Assembly: GCA_026988155.1 (NCBI GenBank)
Contig: JALSLW010000081.1
Span: 1-38,629, forward strand
From: Methylomonas sp.
GTDB taxonomy: Bacteria; Pseudomonadota; Gammaproteobacteria; Methylococcales; Methylomonadaceae
DNA length: 38,629 bases
Direction: 5' to 3'
Below are positions 8,188 to 17,599 of this stretch, one piece after another. The notes under the pieces are model-generated. The model was not told the DNA's origin, ran no database searches, and worked only from the letters and a program-made list of their open reading frames with translations. The number at the start of each line of letters is the position of its first letter. Within the stretch, counting starts at the first letter, position 1. The position numbers were made by a program, and so were the translations under genes.

Positions 8188-8318
8188 TTTATTTTCTCTA
8201 TATATTCTGAATATAGGGTAAAGGATAACCTGCTATTGATTAAAAACAACAAAAATATTTTTTTGCACAAAAAACTCACCGTATAATCACATAAACACAA
8301 CACTGACTTTTTATCAAA

Positions 8319-9335
8319 ATGACTTGCTACCCCCGCGCTTTACTGATTTGCATTTTATCAATGTTCAGCTTTTTCTGCTTGGCAACTGAAGACGATGACA
8401 AGGCAGGGCCAGAAATCATGCAAATAATTGATGGCCAAGTCGTTATTAAATTGGAAGAGGAGCTTCAGCAAATATCAGGACTAGAAACACAGCATTTCAG
8501 GCAAACCGTATTTCAAGCTGAGTTTATTGCATACGGCAAAGCCATCAGTGCTAGTCCGCTGGCTTCCATACTCAACCAATACTTATCTGCATCAGCTAAA
8601 CAGGCGGGCGCTAAAGCACGGCTATCTCAAACAGAAAAAGCAATTGCCCGTCTGCGTAACCTACACAGGGATGAAATAATTTCCACCCGAAAATTGCAGG
8701 CCAAGCAGTCCAAGTATCAGACAGACAAGGCTATTTATGAGGAGATGCAATTAAAAACTAAATTTATTGCTAACAATAGCAAATTACAATGGGGGGAATT
8801 ATTAACACATTGGGCGACAGGGCGACATTCCCCGCAATTTGAAAAGCTGCTAGAAGGAAGCGCAACATTATTGGTCATAACGTTGCCAGCTGGAAATAAA
8901 CCGCTCTCTCAATTTAATGGCATCTTTATCAGCCCTACAGGGAGTCGTGAAGAGGCTGTCAACGCTTCGTTTGTTAGTGTGCTGCCGACTGTAGATAAAT
9001 TTTCACAAGGACAGCAATATATTTTCATAACGGACAGCCCGAAGATAAAAACAGGCATGAACTTTACTGCATGGGTGCCTCAGAAAAACTCACATTTAAC
9101 AGGCATTACTATTCCAGAAACTTCCCTCATCTGGCATCTCGGCCAATCCTTTATTTTTATACAAATAGACGATGAACATTTTGTACGCCGCTCTATTGTC
9201 AATCCGGTTAAAGTGCCTAATGGCTATTTTATTGCTGAACAGTTAAATGAAAATGAACAGGTAGTTATAACAGGTACGCAGATGTTGCTATCCCATGAGT
9301 TTAGATCGCAAATACCTGATGAAGATGATGATTAA
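8319..9335 (+). CDS. Orphan membrane-fusion/adaptor-like exported protein
   Basis: The 338-residue protein opens with a signal peptide (hydrophobic residues about 7-22). An alpha-helical hairpin follows (about 85-150, with many Q, K and A and a turn near ARLRNLHRDEIISTRKLQAK). A beta-rich C-terminal half ends in an acidic DEDDD tail. This order, with the conserved tone of ...ETSLIWHLGQSFIFI... and EQVVITGTQMLLSHEF, resembles the periplasmic adaptor (HlyD/RND) fold. The lipoyl halves are poorly recognisable and no inner-membrane pump or outer-membrane channel gene is adjacent. It may be a diverged adaptor working with a pump encoded elsewhere. A TATAAT box lies at 8282-8287. Confidence 0.65.
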   Translation: MTCYPRALLICILSMFSFFCLATEDDDKAGPEIMQIIDGQVVIKLEEELQQISGLETQHFRQTVFQAEFIAYGKAISASPLASILNQYLSASAKQAGAKARLSQTEKAIARLRNLHRDEIISTRKLQAKQSKYQTDKAIYEEMQLKTKFIANNSKLQWGELLTHWATGRHSPQFEKLLEGSATLLVITLPAGNKPLSQFNGIFISPTGSREEAVNASFVSVLPTVDKFSQGQQYIFITDSPKIKTGMNFTAWVPQKNSHLTGITIPETSLIWHLGQSFIFIQIDDEHFVRRSIVNPVKVPNGYFIAEQLNENEQVVITGTQMLLSHEFRSQIPDEDDD

Positions 9336-9513
9336 TTTCTAGCATCAGGGCCTTATACATATGGGTGTTGCCTCATCAGCCTGTGGGCTATCCCTTTAAA
9401 AGTGATGTTTCTTATAGGGAAAGGGAAAGAAATAACCTCCTCACCACTCGCATAGCATCCCATAAAAGACTGCTGTCAACGGCATAATAGCTATTGTTTG
9501 AAAAATATAGCAT

Positions 9514-9541
9514 TTGACTTTAAAGATCCTAAAAGTACAAT
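9514..9541 (+). promoter_or_regulatory. Sigma-70 promoter for mclA
   Basis: TTGACT (9514-9519), a 16-base spacer and TACAAT (9536-9541) form a good vegetative promoter. Transcription would start near 9548, giving a leader of about 55 bases with a small hairpin (TTCAGG, ATAAG, CCTGAA at 9558-9574) and an AGGTG site before the mclA ATG. The upstream 180 bases hold no recognisable gene. Confidence 0.65.
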
Positions 9542-9602
9542 GGTGGGTTTCTTTTCTTTCAGGATAAGCCTGAAATAATGATTAACTACCTTAGGTGTTT
9601 AA

Positions 9603-10556
9603 ATGAGTCATACGCTATATGAAGCCAATGTACAGAGAGTCCAGCGCTGTGAGTTAGCCGTTCCTGGGTCAAATCCCAGTATGTTTGAAAAAGCCATGAA
9701 AAGCGGCGTCGATTTCATATTTCTTGACCTTGAAGATGCGGTTGCTCCTGACGATAAATTGCAGGCACGCAAAAATGTGATTGAAGCAATTAACGATATG
9801 GACTGGGAAGGTCACGGCGTAACCATTTCTGTGCGTATTAATGGTTTAGACACCCAGTATATGGTACGTGATGTTGTTGATTTAATGGAGCAGTGCGGTG
9901 ATAAATTAAAAACCATATTGATTCCAAAAGTCGGCGTGTATGCTGATGTTTATATGGTAGAAGCCATGGTTAATCAACTGGAAATGCAACAGGGTTTAAA
10001 AAATAGAATTGGCATAGAATGTTTGATTGAAACAGCACTGGGCATGGCTAATGTTGAAGATATTGCTAAACAAGGTGCGCTTGGCGGCAGAATGGAAGCC
10101 TTGCATTTTGGTGTAGCGGACTATGCCGCAAGCAACCGTGCCAGAACAACCAATATTGGTGGCTTAAACCCTGATTACCCCGGTGATCAATGGCATGCGG
10201 CGATTAGTCGTATGACAGTTGCTTGCCGTGCATATGGCTTACGCCCAATTGACGGTCCTTTTGGTGATATTAAAGACCCCGAGGGGTATAAATTAGCCGC
10301 TAAAAGAGCGGCCGCTTTAGGCTGTGAAGGTAAATGGGCAATTCACCCGTCACAAGTCGAACTGGCAAATGAAGTGTTTACTCCGCCTGCCTCTGAAATT
10401 GATAAGGCACACCGCATATTGGCCGCATTAAAAGAGGCTGCAGCTCAAGGCAAAGGAGCTGCAGCATTAGATGGGCGATTAATTGACGCAGCTTCAGAGA
10501 AAATGGCACAAAATGTGGTAAAGGCTGCGGAAGCAATTGCCACAAAATTAACATAA
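9603..10556 (+). CDS. mclA: Malyl-CoA lyase
   Basis: The enzyme splits malyl-CoA into glyoxylate and acetyl-CoA, the step that closes the serine cycle for C1 assimilation. The 317-residue sequence belongs to the HpcH/HpaI/CitE-like TIM-barrel family: VPGSNPSMFEKA (residues about 20-31), FLDLEDAV (39-46), an arginine-containing VRINGLDT strand, the metal-binding glutamate in CLIETALGM, and WAIHPSQVELANEVF near residues 257-271. It lies upstream of mtkA-mtkB, which make its substrate. This neighbourhood separates it from the related citrate lyase beta subunits. A TAGGTG site precedes the ATG. Confidence 0.95.
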   Translation: MSHTLYEANVQRVQRCELAVPGSNPSMFEKAMKSGVDFIFLDLEDAVAPDDKLQARKNVIEAINDMDWEGHGVTISVRINGLDTQYMVRDVVDLMEQCGDKLKTILIPKVGVYADVYMVEAMVNQLEMQQGLKNRIGIECLIETALGMANVEDIAKQGALGGRMEALHFGVADYAASNRARTTNIGGLNPDYPGDQWHAAISRMTVACRAYGLRPIDGPFGDIKDPEGYKLAAKRAAALGCEGKWAIHPSQVELANEVFTPPASEIDKAHRILAALKEAAAQGKGAAALDGRLIDAASEKMAQNVVKAAEAIATKLT

Positions 10557-10700
10557 CTATCAGGCATAACAGATATGAGCTACTTCAATCTACTGTATAA
10601 AAAACGTAAGGACTTTATGCATCTTTCAAAAACTTTTTTAGTTTAGAAAATATCGAGTTCCTAACAGGAGCTTACTTTATAACAATTAATTAGGAATACT

Positions 10701-11897
10701 ATGGATATTCATGAGTATCAAGCGAAAGAAATTTTAGCAGGATATGGTGTAAAAATCGCTGATGGCGGGTTAGCGTACAGTCCTGAAGATGCTGTACAGC
10801 GTGCAAGAGAAATTGGAGGGGATGTTTGGGCCGTTAAAGCGCAAATCCATTCTGGTGCACGCGGCAAAGCAGGCGGCGTTAAAATCTGCAAATCTCATGA
10901 AGAAGTAGAGGCGGCAGCAGAGTCCATGCTCGGCCGTAAATTAGTCACGCATCAAACAGGCCCCGCAGGGAAAGTCTGTTTAAGACTTTATGTAGAAGCG
11001 GGCACCAATATAGCTAAAGAACTTTATTTCAGTCTTTTGGTTGATCGCACACATGAAAGCATCATCATGGTGGGGTCGGCAGAAGGTGGCATGGAAATTG
11101 AAGAGCTAGCTGAAAATAACCCTGAAAAAATCAAAAAAATTCAAATTGATCCTGCTGTCGGTTTATTAGATTTTCAAGCCAGAGAAATGGCCTTTTCTTT
11201 GGGATTAGAACCGTCACAAATTAGCCCTGCTGTTAAAGTTATTACTGGCTGCTATCGTGCAATGCGTGATTTAGATGCCAATATGATCGAAATCAACCCA
11301 TTAGTCGTTACCGGTGGCAGTGGTAAACTGATGGTTTTAGATGCAAAAATGGGCTTTGATGATAACGCCTTATTCCGTCGCCAAAAAGTTGCTGAGTTGC
11401 GAGATAAAAGCCAGGAAGACAAACGTGAAATGGCCGCTTCAGATAGAGGTTTGAGCTATGTCGGCTTAGATGGTGATATTGGCTGCATGATTAATGGTGC
11501 TGGTCTTGCCATGGCAACGATGGATATGATTAAACTGGCAGGCGGTGAGCCCGCTAACTTTTTGGATGTTGGTGGCGGAGCATCTGCAGAGCGCACCGAA
11601 AAAGCTTTTCGCTTGGTATTGGCAGACGAAGGCGTAAAAGCCATGCTGGTCAATATTTTTGCAGGAATTAATCGCTGTGACTGGATTGCTGAGGGTGTCG
11701 TGCAGGCCGTTAAGAAAATTGATATGAAAATACCGCTCATTGTTCGCCTGTCAGGTACAAATGTCGAAGAAGGCCGAAAAATTATTGAAGAAAGCGGATT
11801 GCCCATCATTACAGCAACAACTTTAGCTGAAGCGGCAGAAAAAGCAGTTAAGGCACGAAATGAACAGGTCGCTAAAGAAGCAGGAGCAACAGCATAA
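10701..11897 (+). CDS. mtkA: Malate-CoA ligase (malate thiokinase), beta subunit
   Basis: Together with MtkB this subunit makes malyl-CoA from malate, CoA and ATP. The 398-residue protein is related to succinyl-CoA synthetase beta: an ATP-grasp N-terminal part starting [12 protein letters not shown], the glycine-rich [11 protein letters not shown] nucleotide loop (about residues 51-61), MIEINPLVV metal site (about 195-203), and a CoA-ligase C-terminal half with FLDVGGGAS (about 289-297). The adjacency to mclA points to malate rather than succinate as substrate. Its stop overlaps the mtkB start by one base (TAATG). The 144 bases after mclA show no strong terminator, so mclA-mtkA-mtkB may form one operon. 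Confidence 0.94.
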   Translation: MDIHEYQAKEILAGYGVKIADGGLAYSPEDAVQRAREIGGDVWAVKAQIHSGARGKAGGVKICKSHEEVEAAAESMLGRKLVTHQTGPAGKVCLRLYVEAGTNIAKELYFSLLVDRTHESIIMVGSAEGGMEIEELAENNPEKIKKIQIDPAVGLLDFQAREMAFSLGLEPSQISPAVKVITGCYRAMRDLDANMIEINPLVVTGGSGKLMVLDAKMGFDDNALFRRQKVAELRDKSQEDKREMAASDRGLSYVGLDGDIGCMINGAGLAMATMDMIKLAGGEPANFLDVGGGASAERTEKAFRLVLADEGVKAMLVNIFAGINRCDWIAEGVVQAVKKIDMKIPLIVRLSGTNVEEGRKIIEESGLPIITATTLAEAAEKAVKARNEQVAKEAGATA

Positions 11898-12784
11898 TGG
11901 CTATTTTAATCAACAAAGAAACTCGCATTGTTGTCCAGGGCTTTACCGGTAAGATTGGCAGTTTTCATGCACAGGATATGATTGAATATGGTTCTAATGT
12001 CGTTGGAGGCATTACCCCTGGCAAGGGCGGTCAAACGCATTTAGATCGCCCTGTTTTTAATACTGTAAGAGAATCAGTTGAGCAGGAAGGAGCTGAAGCC
12101 AGCATTATTTTTGTGCCTCCTGCCTTTGCTGCAGACTCTATTATGGAAGCCGCTGAAGCGGGCATTAAATACTGCGTGTCTATCACAGATGGCATTCCAA
12201 CTCAGGATATGATGAAAGTTAAGCAGTTCTTGCGTAAATTCCCTAAAGAAAAACGCATGATTTTAACTGGCCCAAACTGTGCAGGTACCATTAGCCCAGA
12301 TAAATCCATGCTAGGCATTATGCCCGGTCATATTTATAAAGCGGGCAATGTAGGAATTGTTGGCCGCTCAGGCACATTGGGCTATGAAGCGGCTGACCAG
12401 TTAAAAGGCCTAGGCATCGGTATTTCAACATCTGTAGGTATCGGCGGTGATCCAATTAACGGAAGTTCTCATCGTGATATTTTTGAGATGTTCGAGCAGG
12501 ATGATGAGACAAAGATTGTAGTCATGATTGGTGAGATAGGTGGGCCGCAAGAAGTTGATGCCGGAATATATGCAAACAAGCATATGAATAAGCCTGTGGT
12601 TGCCTATATTGCCGGTTTAACCGCGCCTAAAGGTCGCCGGATGGGGCATGCCGGTGCGATAATTTCTTCGGCTGGCGAGTCTGCCGCCGAAAAAGTAGAA
12701 ATGCTAAAGGACTTAGGCGTTACTATTGCACCTACTCCTTCTGAAATGGGTGAGACTGTTGCCAAGGTGTTAGCTAAGTTATAG
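11897..12784 (+). CDS. mtkB: Malate-CoA ligase (malate thiokinase), alpha subunit
   Basis: This is the CoA-binding subunit, 295 residues. The N-terminal Rossmann part has VVQGFTGKIGSFHAQDM (about residues 12-28) for CoA. The catalytic phosphohistidine lies in RRMGHAGAIIS (H251), and GRSGTLGYEA and GIGGDPINGS are the conserved glycine loops of the succinyl-CoA synthetase alpha family. It is translationally coupled to mtkA. After its stop there is a repeat carrying a MITE, then a strong terminator nearly 290 bases on, so the 3' untranslated region has apparently been lengthened by insertions. Confidence 0.94.
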   Translation: MAILINKETRIVVQGFTGKIGSFHAQDMIEYGSNVVGGITPGKGGQTHLDRPVFNTVRESVEQEGAEASIIFVPPAFAADSIMEAAEAGIKYCVSITDGIPTQDMMKVKQFLRKFPKEKRMILTGPNCAGTISPDKSMLGIMPGHIYKAGNVGIVGRSGTLGYEAADQLKGLGIGISTSVGIGGDPINGSSHRDIFEMFEQDDETKIVVMIGEIGGPQEVDAGIYANKHMNKPVVAYIAGLTAPKGRRMGHAGAIISSAGESAAEKVEMLKDLGVTIAPTPSEMGETVAKVLAKL

Positions 12785-12832
12785 TTCAGCAGAGGCAATA
12801 TATTTTGCAGCCTCCTTTATCCTAAATAAAGT

Positions 12833-13070
12833 AGCTGAAAAACTTGCTTAAGGTAACGCGCATTAAATAACCTTCCTAGATGCGCAGGATTTTTATTCGT
12901 CTTCAAGGCGCAGCGAAGGGAGCATAGCAAGCTATGTGACCGAAGTTGCAACGCTGAAGACGGATAAAAAGACAAGCAAGATTGGTGGGTTATTTAATGC
13001 GAGTTGCCTAAGCCTATTATTTAACAAGTTACAGCCGAACTTAGCTATCAACTGAATTTTTAGGCTTATG
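12833..13070 (+). repeat. Dispersed repeat interrupted by MITE copy 2
   Basis: The outer parts (12833-12851 and 13009-13070) line up with the uninterrupted copies at 27073-27147 and, on the other strand, at 1-36. Shared blocks are AGCTRAAAAACTTGCTTAA, the TATTTAACAAGTTA block or its variant, and CTGAATTTTTAGG or its variant. The MITE sits exactly at the TAA of CTTAAG. The repeat follows mtkB and has no coding frame of its own. Confidence 0.7.
12852..13008 (+). mobile_element. MITE-like element, copy 2 (157 bp, TAA duplication)
   Basis: The ends are inverted repeats of about 20 bases (GGTAACGCGCATTAAATAAC at the left and its near complement, ending GCGAGTTGCC, at the right). TAA flanks both sides (12849-12851 and 13009-13011). 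The body is almost identical to copy 1 in the opposite orientation, with differences mainly near one end. No transposase is encoded. Comparison with the empty site at the window start shows that one TAA became two, so the duplication is real and 3 bp long. Confidence 0.88.
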
Positions 13071-13071
13071 T

Positions 13072-13109
13072 AAAACCATATTCAGCCCTGTGCTGAATAT
13101 GGTTTTTTT
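13072..13109 (+). terminator. Rho-independent terminator after mtkB repeat region
   Basis: A perfect 15-bp stem (AAAACCATATTCAGC with GCTGAATATGGTTTT), a CCTGT loop and a T tract through 13109 form a textbook plus-strand terminator. It probably ends the mclA-mtkA-mtkB transcript, although repeats separate it from mtkB. It is upstream of the membrane-protein gene at 13163. Confidence 0.9.
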
Positions 13110-13162
13110 ATGCCTGTTAGTTTTGTAAGATAGTCATGGACTATTTTTAATTTAAAATCATA

Positions 13163-13687
13163 ATGTTTATTTACTCCTTGCCCATTTTTTTTACCTATAT
13201 TCAACTGGGAACTGCGCAGGAGTATATGGTCACAACCTTATTCCTGATAATGCTATTGGCTATCGCAACACCTGCCGATTCATTTTATAAAGACGCTGAA
13301 TGGGGTATGGTCTCAGAATTAACAATGTACCAATACTTATTTGATTCTTGGAATGGCCAGATAAAATTATGGCTGGTGTTCTGGCCTTTTTTCATTATTT
13401 TAAATTTGTCCCTGTATCTTACTGACAATCTAGCCAGGTCTGGGAATTTTACAGTCTCCAGCTGGGATGAAGTCCATTTCATCTTACTGACACCTGCTGT
13501 TTTTTGGATTATAGCTGTCTGGAGAAACTCATTGAACACCTGTTCTCGCTACTGGGCTATTAGCGCAAGGTTTGTTACGCTAGCGGTAGTTTTTGAATAC
13601 GCCTTAAAATTAGTGATACGGATGGATTATCCGCGCATTTTTTTTCAATGCCAAGAGGCCGTTTTAGACTATGCTTCCTGTTTTTGA
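13163..13687 (+). CDS. Small multi-pass membrane protein, unknown
   Basis: The 174-residue protein is dominated by hydrophobic stretches: about residues 20-38, 67-88, 100-122 and 132-155. Loops carry aromatic and charged residues (KDAEWGMVSELTMYQYLFD). It would sit in the inner membrane with about four helices. I do not recognise a family or motif. It follows a terminator, so it has its own promoter, and it is convergent with ureG. The start at 13163 has no strong ribosome-binding site. A later start at the ATG coding residue 22 is possible. Confidence 0.55.
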   Translation: MFIYSLPIFFTYIQLGTAQEYMVTTLFLIMLLAIATPADSFYKDAEWGMVSELTMYQYLFDSWNGQIKLWLVFWPFFIILNLSLYLTDNLARSGNFTVSSWDEVHFILLTPAVFWIIAVWRNSLNTCSRYWAISARFVTLAVVFEYALKLVIRMDYPRIFFQCQEAVLDYASCF

Positions 13688-13700
13688 TTCTTGGATAGCA

Positions 13701-13857
13701 CTTAGGAGCGAGAATTTAATAATTTCCGGGTTTTGGCTTGTCTTTTGCCTCCACAGAAGCACTCATAAAACCGTTGTGTAGCTTGCTATGCGCCCATTTT
13801 ATTAGCAGTCAAAATTCTTCGCCAAACTTTCGGAAGCAATTAAGGCCTCGCTTCCTA
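13701..13857. mobile_element. Diverged MITE-like element at the ureG 3' end
   Basis: The ends are imperfect inverted repeats (TAGGAGCGAGAATTTAATAA at 13703 onward; reverse complement of the right end TAGGAAGCGAGGCCTTAATT). The 157-bp length equals that of the MITE copies, and the centre shares GCTTGTCTTTT, GTAGCTTGCTATGC and AATTCT-CGCC blocks in the same order. A 5-bp TAGCA occurs at 13696-13700 and 13858-13862, a possible target duplication. The right end supplies the present ureG stop codon. No transposase is encoded. Confidence 0.6.
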
Positions 13858-14463
13858 TAGCATTCCCTGTTTGATAATAAATGCTTCTATGCCGGATAAA
13901 CCCTCGCCAGTTTTTAAATTGCTAAAAATAAAGGGTGAATCACCGCGCATTTTTTTTGCATCTCTATCCATTACCGCCAAAGAAGCGCCAACATAAGGGG
14001 CCAAATCAATCTTATTAATCACTAACAAATCAGAACGAGTAATACCTGGGCCACCTTTTCGAGGGATTTTATCGCCTGCTGAAACATCAATAACATAAAT
14101 CGTTAAATCAGCTAATTCTGGACTGAATGTTGCACTTAAATTATCACCTCCACTTTCAACTAAAATAAAATCCAAATCGGCAAATTTTTCAGATAAATCA
14201 TCTATTGCCGCCAGATTCATCGAGGCATCTTCACGAATAGCCGTATGCGGGCATCCGCCTGTTTCTACGCCAATGATACGTTCTGGCAATAAAGCTTTGC
14301 TTCGGATTAGGAACTCTTGATCTTCTCGGGTGTATATATCGTTTGTAACCACAGCTATTTGGAATTTATCCCGCATACGTTTACAAAGCGCATCGACTAA
14401 AGCCGTTTTGCCTGAGCCAACAGGGCCACCAACGCCAATTCTTAATACTTGTTTTTTAGACAT
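13855..14463 (-). CDS. ureG: Urease accessory GTPase UreG
   Basis: UreG is the GTPase that delivers nickel with UreE, UreF and UreD to the urease apoenzyme. The 202-residue sequence has the P-loop GPVGSGKTA (residues 13-21), the metal-binding CPH motif (C71-P72-H73), ESGGDNL and the [11 protein letters not shown] base-recognition loop. It is the last gene of the urease cluster, 11 bases after ureF. Its stop codon lies inside the end of the element at 13701-13857. Joining the flanks across the element would add about eight residues (SKNQKQEA), so the C terminus may have been trimmed by the insertion without harming the core. Confidence 0.96.
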   Translation of the reverse strand: MSKKQVLRIGVGGPVGSGKTALVDALCKRMRDKFQIAVVTNDIYTREDQEFLIRSKALLPERIIGVETGGCPHTAIREDASMNLAAIDDLSEKFADLDFILVESGGDNLSATFSPELADLTIYVIDVSAGDKIPRKGGPGITRSDLLVINKIDLAPYVGASLAVMDRDAKKMRGDSPFIFSNLKTGEGLSGIEAFIIKQGML

Positions 14464-14474
14464 TAATTTCTTCT

Positions 14475-15149
14475 CTATGAACGGAATAATCTTGAATATT
14501 GCATTTCGTGCCGGCTACTGGCTAATGCCAAGCCAAAAACACTGCCACCAATTTCATTATCTTTTAGCTGTAACCCCTGTTCTAGTAGGTCGGGGATTTT
14601 TTGTGATAATTCATATGTTAGCTTCTGTCCAGCCACTTGACCTAAGGGCACTATTTTTACTGCACACAGCACTTGATTTTCTAGCCAGCTCCATAAAAAA
14701 CCTATTAATGCTGATTCTTTGGATATACCCCATTTTACAGCGGCAAAAGCAAATAGGGTCGCCAGCGCGGTATTTTTTTTGCGTTGCCATCGGCTTGCTT
14801 CTTCAAACTCCATCCCTGCTAATAGTCGCGCTAGTGCCTGTCCAGTTTGATTATCTTCGGCTCTTAATTCAGAGGTTTCTCGATGGGCTAGTAAAGTACT
14901 ACTCCATAACTCCACTGATTGAATATCATGTTGTTCCCATGCATCATATAAACGTGAAAGGATGGGTAAATCTACACGCGTTAAACACTGTTCCAGCACA
15001 CCTAAGATCCATTCATTTGCTTCTGTTGAATTTGTTACCCAACCATCTTCAACGGCATGTTCAAAGCCTTGCGAATAACTGTACATACCAATAGGTAAGG
15101 TTGGGCTGACTAATTGCAATAAACGGATGAGCGATAAATCAGTGTGCAT
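14475..15149 (-). CDS. ureF: Urease accessory protein UreF
   Basis: UreF is an all-helical scaffold that joins UreD and UreG and acts as a checkpoint for GTPase activity during nickel insertion. The N terminus [21 protein letters not shown] is cut here by one glance at LVSPTLPIG and YSYSQG, the family hallmarks. I chose the ATG at 15149, inside the end of ureE (11-base overlap), because the family starts just before these motifs. The in-frame ATG at 15179 would add ten residues of no known counterpart. Length is then 224 residues. The Y for the usual F in GMYSYSQG is a mild deviation. Confidence 0.92.
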   Translation of the reverse strand: MHTDLSLIRLLQLVSPTLPIGMYSYSQGFEHAVEDGWVTNSTEANEWILGVLEQCLTRVDLPILSRLYDAWEQHDIQSVELWSSTLLAHRETSELRAEDNQTGQALARLLAGMEFEEASRWQRKKNTALATLFAFAAVKWGISKESALIGFLWSWLENQVLCAVKIVPLGQVAGQKLTYELSQKIPDLLEQGLQLKDNEIGGSVFGLALASSRHEMQYSRLFRS

Positions 15150-15570
15150 GTGTGTGATAAGCACCTGCTTCTGGCTCAAATGGCAACATGGCTTGTTCCA
15201 CTTTTAGTCCTAAACCTTCCAGCATATGGTCTAAAACATGATCGCTGAGATAGCGCAGTTCGCCTTGTAAAATTTGCAAAGAAATATGACGATTGCCTAA
15301 GTGATAACAAGCTTTGGAAAACTTTAAACTATCACTATTACGCATAACAGAAACGGCTTCATTAGCAGCTTGAATTTGTACGTTAACACCATCAGTTCCA
15401 GTTAAAACCACACCTGAACGAAACATTTGCCCTCTTGGAAAAAATAGCCCCACCTCTTTGCCATTATCGGTGGTTGCAGAAAATCGGCTTTTTTGGCGTA
15501 ATTCAAAAGGAATGGTTAAGGTGTCATCAATTGATACGTCAGCCGTTACTAATTCAGTTAATTTAATCAT
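15139..15570 (-). CDS. ureE: Urease accessory nickel chaperone UreE
   Basis: UreE is the nickel metallochaperone that hands Ni(II) to the maturation complex. The 143-residue protein has the N-terminal peptide-binding domain and a C-terminal ferredoxin-like metal domain with LGNRHISLQI, where the conserved histidine binds nickel. The tail is a short HTHAH rather than the long polyhistidine run of Klebsiella, which still gives three histidines for metal binding. The gene follows ureC by two bases and overlaps ureF. Confidence 0.94.
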   Translation of the reverse strand: MIKLTELVTADVSIDDTLTIPFELRQKSRFSATTDNGKEVGLFFPRGQMFRSGVVLTGTDGVNVQIQAANEAVSVMRNSDSLKFSKACYHLGNRHISLQILQGELRYLSDHVLDHMLEGLGLKVEQAMLPFEPEAGAYHTHAH

Positions 15571-15572
15571 GC

Positions 15573-17276
15573 TTAAAATAAAAAATAGCGTTGAGACATG
15601 GGTAAACTTTCAGCAGGTTCACAAGTAAGTGAAACGCCATCGGCTTTTACGGTATATAACTGCGGATCTACCTCTATATTCGGCTGATAAAAATTATGCA
15701 GCATATCTTTTTTACCTATATTTCGAGTATTAGAGACAACGCCTATTTTTGAATTGAGTTTTATTTTCGTAGGTAAATTATCGTCCATTGCGGCTTTCGG
15801 TAAAAATAGCATGGAGGTGGCATGACACGCACTACCAAAAGAGCCAAACATAGAGCGATAATGTACGGGCTGTGGCGTGGGAATTGAAGCATTAGGGTCG
15901 CCCATCGGCGCTGCTGCAATCATACCGCCTTTTAAAATCAGGCTGGGTTTAACGCCAAAAAAAGCGGGATCCCATAACACTAAATCAGCCATTTTCCCTT
16001 TTTCGATTGAACCTACTTCATGTGAAATACCGTGGCTAATGGCTGGATTTATGGTGTATTTTGCAATATAGCGCTTAATCCGAAAATTATCATTTTGGTT
16101 TGAATCTTCTGGAAGACTGCCGCGTTGCACTTTCATTTTATGGGCTGTTTGCCAGGTGCGAATAATCACTTCACCCACTCGGCCCATGGCTTGAGAATCA
16201 GAGGCGATCATTGAAAATGCACCCAGATCATGCAAAATATCTTCAGCGGCAATAGTTTCTCTGCGAATGCGTGATTCTGCAAAAGCAACATCTTCAGCAA
16301 TATTGGGATCAAGGTGATGACATACCATCAGCATATCTAAATGCTCATCGACTGTATTAACCGTATAAGGTCGAGTTGGGTTAGTGGAAGAGGGCAGTAC
16401 ATTTGCGAAACCACAGGCTTTGATAATATCAGGCGCATGTCCGCCACCCGCACCTTCGGTATGGTAAGTATGAATTGTTCGGTCTTTAAAAGCAGCCAGA
16501 GTATCTTCCACAAAACCTGATTCATTTAAAGTGTCTGTATGAATTGCTACTTGTACATCGTAGCGTTCAGCGACAGATAAACAGCAATCAATTGACGCTG
16601 GTGTTGTTCCCCAGTCTTCATGCAGTTTTAAGCCCATTGCCCCAGCTCTGACTTGTTCATCTAATGCAGCAGGCAAACTGGCATTGCCTTTTCCCATCAA
16701 ACCAAAATTCATGGGGAAAGAATCTAACGATTGCAACATACGATGAAGATTCCAAGGGCCAGGTGTACAGGTGGTTGCATTGGTACCTGTTGCTGGCCCT
16801 GTGCCACCGCCTAGCATGGTAGTGACACCAGACATTAAGGCTTCTTCGATTTGCTGTGGGCAAATAAAGTGGATATGAGCATCTATACCGCCAGCTGTTA
16901 AAATTTTACCTTCACCTGCGATAATTTCTGTCCCAGGACCAATAATAATATCTACCTTTTGCTGGGTATCTGGATTGCCGGCTTTACCTATCGCAAAAAT
17001 TCTACCGTCTTTAATTCCTACATCGGCTTTAATAATGCCCCAGTGATCAATTATTAAAGCATTAGTAATCACCAAATCCATCGCCACAGTTGAATCACAT
17101 TGGCTTTGCCCCATACCATCACGAATAACTTTGCCACCACCAAATTTAACTTCATCTCCATAAACTGTGCGGTCTTCTTCAACTTCAAGAAATAATTCGG
17201 TATCCGCTAAACGAACGCGATCACCTACCGTAGGGCCAAACATTTCGGCATAAGCCTGACGACTGGTTTTGCTCAT
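15573..17276 (-). CDS. ureC: Urease alpha (catalytic) subunit
   Basis: UreC hydrolyses urea to ammonia and carbamate at a dinickel site. The 567-residue protein keeps every active-site residue with Klebsiella numbering: H134 and H136, carbamylated K217 (GLKLHEDWG), H219, H246, H272, H320 on the mobile flap (VCHH, with C319) and D360. The substitution-free motif set indicates an active enzyme. ureB overlaps its start by four bases (ATGA). It is part of the separate-subunit (UreA/B/C) architecture of most proteobacteria. Confidence 0.98.
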   Translation of the reverse strand: MSKTSRQAYAEMFGPTVGDRVRLADTELFLEVEEDRTVYGDEVKFGGGKVIRDGMGQSQCDSTVAMDLVITNALIIDHWGIIKADVGIKDGRIFAIGKAGNPDTQQKVDIIIGPGTEIIAGEGKILTAGGIDAHIHFICPQQIEEALMSGVTTMLGGGTGPATGTNATTCTPGPWNLHRMLQSLDSFPMNFGLMGKGNASLPAALDEQVRAGAMGLKLHEDWGTTPASIDCCLSVAERYDVQVAIHTDTLNESGFVEDTLAAFKDRTIHTYHTEGAGGGHAPDIIKACGFANVLPSSTNPTRPYTVNTVDEHLDMLMVCHHLDPNIAEDVAFAESRIRRETIAAEDILHDLGAFSMIASDSQAMGRVGEVIIRTWQTAHKMKVQRGSLPEDSNQNDNFRIKRYIAKYTINPAISHGISHEVGSIEKGKMADLVLWDPAFFGVKPSLILKGGMIAAAPMGDPNASIPTPQPVHYRSMFGSFGSACHATSMLFLPKAAMDDNLPTKIKLNSKIGVVSNTRNIGKKDMLHNFYQPNIEVDPQLYTVKADGVSLTCEPAESLPMSQRYFLF

Positions 17277-17590
17277 GCTTGATCTCCTAAGCTGCCCATA
17301 ATATCTTGACGAAAACCATAGACATGACGTAAACCTGTATAAGGTACCAACTGTATTTTACGCTCTTGCCCAGGCTCAAAACGTATTGCTGTACCTGCTG
17401 CAATATCAGGGCGATAGCCTCGTGTTTTTTCTCGGTCAAAATTAAGGGCAGGATTGGTTTCAAAAAAATGATAATGAGAGCCTACTTGAATGGGGCGGTC
17501 ACCTGTATTGGCGACAGTCACAGTGATGGGGCTAAGATTGGCATTAAGTTCTATCTCGCCTGTAGCGACTAAAATTTCACCTGGGATCAT
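17273..17590 (-). CDS. ureB: Urease beta subunit
   Basis: This small structural subunit (105 residues) packs against the catalytic subunit in the (UreABC)3 trimer. The sequence has the usual beta-sandwich signatures: MIPGEI at the start, [19 protein letters not shown] (about residues 29-47) and RFEPG and GFRQDIMG near the end. It starts 9 bases after ureA and overlaps ureC by four bases, so the three subunits are coupled in translation. Confidence 0.97.
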   Translation of the reverse strand: MIPGEILVATGEIELNANLSPITVTVANTGDRPIQVGSHYHFFETNPALNFDREKTRGYRPDIAAGTAIRFEPGQERKIQLVPYTGLRHVYGFRQDIMGSLGDQA

Positions 17591-17599
17591 CTGACACCT

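Noticed and set aside
8188-8318. Glycine riboswitch upstream of gcvH
   Set aside because: The gap is AT-rich and lacks the conserved paired GG/CC core of glycine aptamers.
14330-15094. 254-codon plus-strand open frame opposite ureF and ureG
   Set aside because: It lies wholly antisense to two well-recognised urease genes and shows no family motif or start signal.
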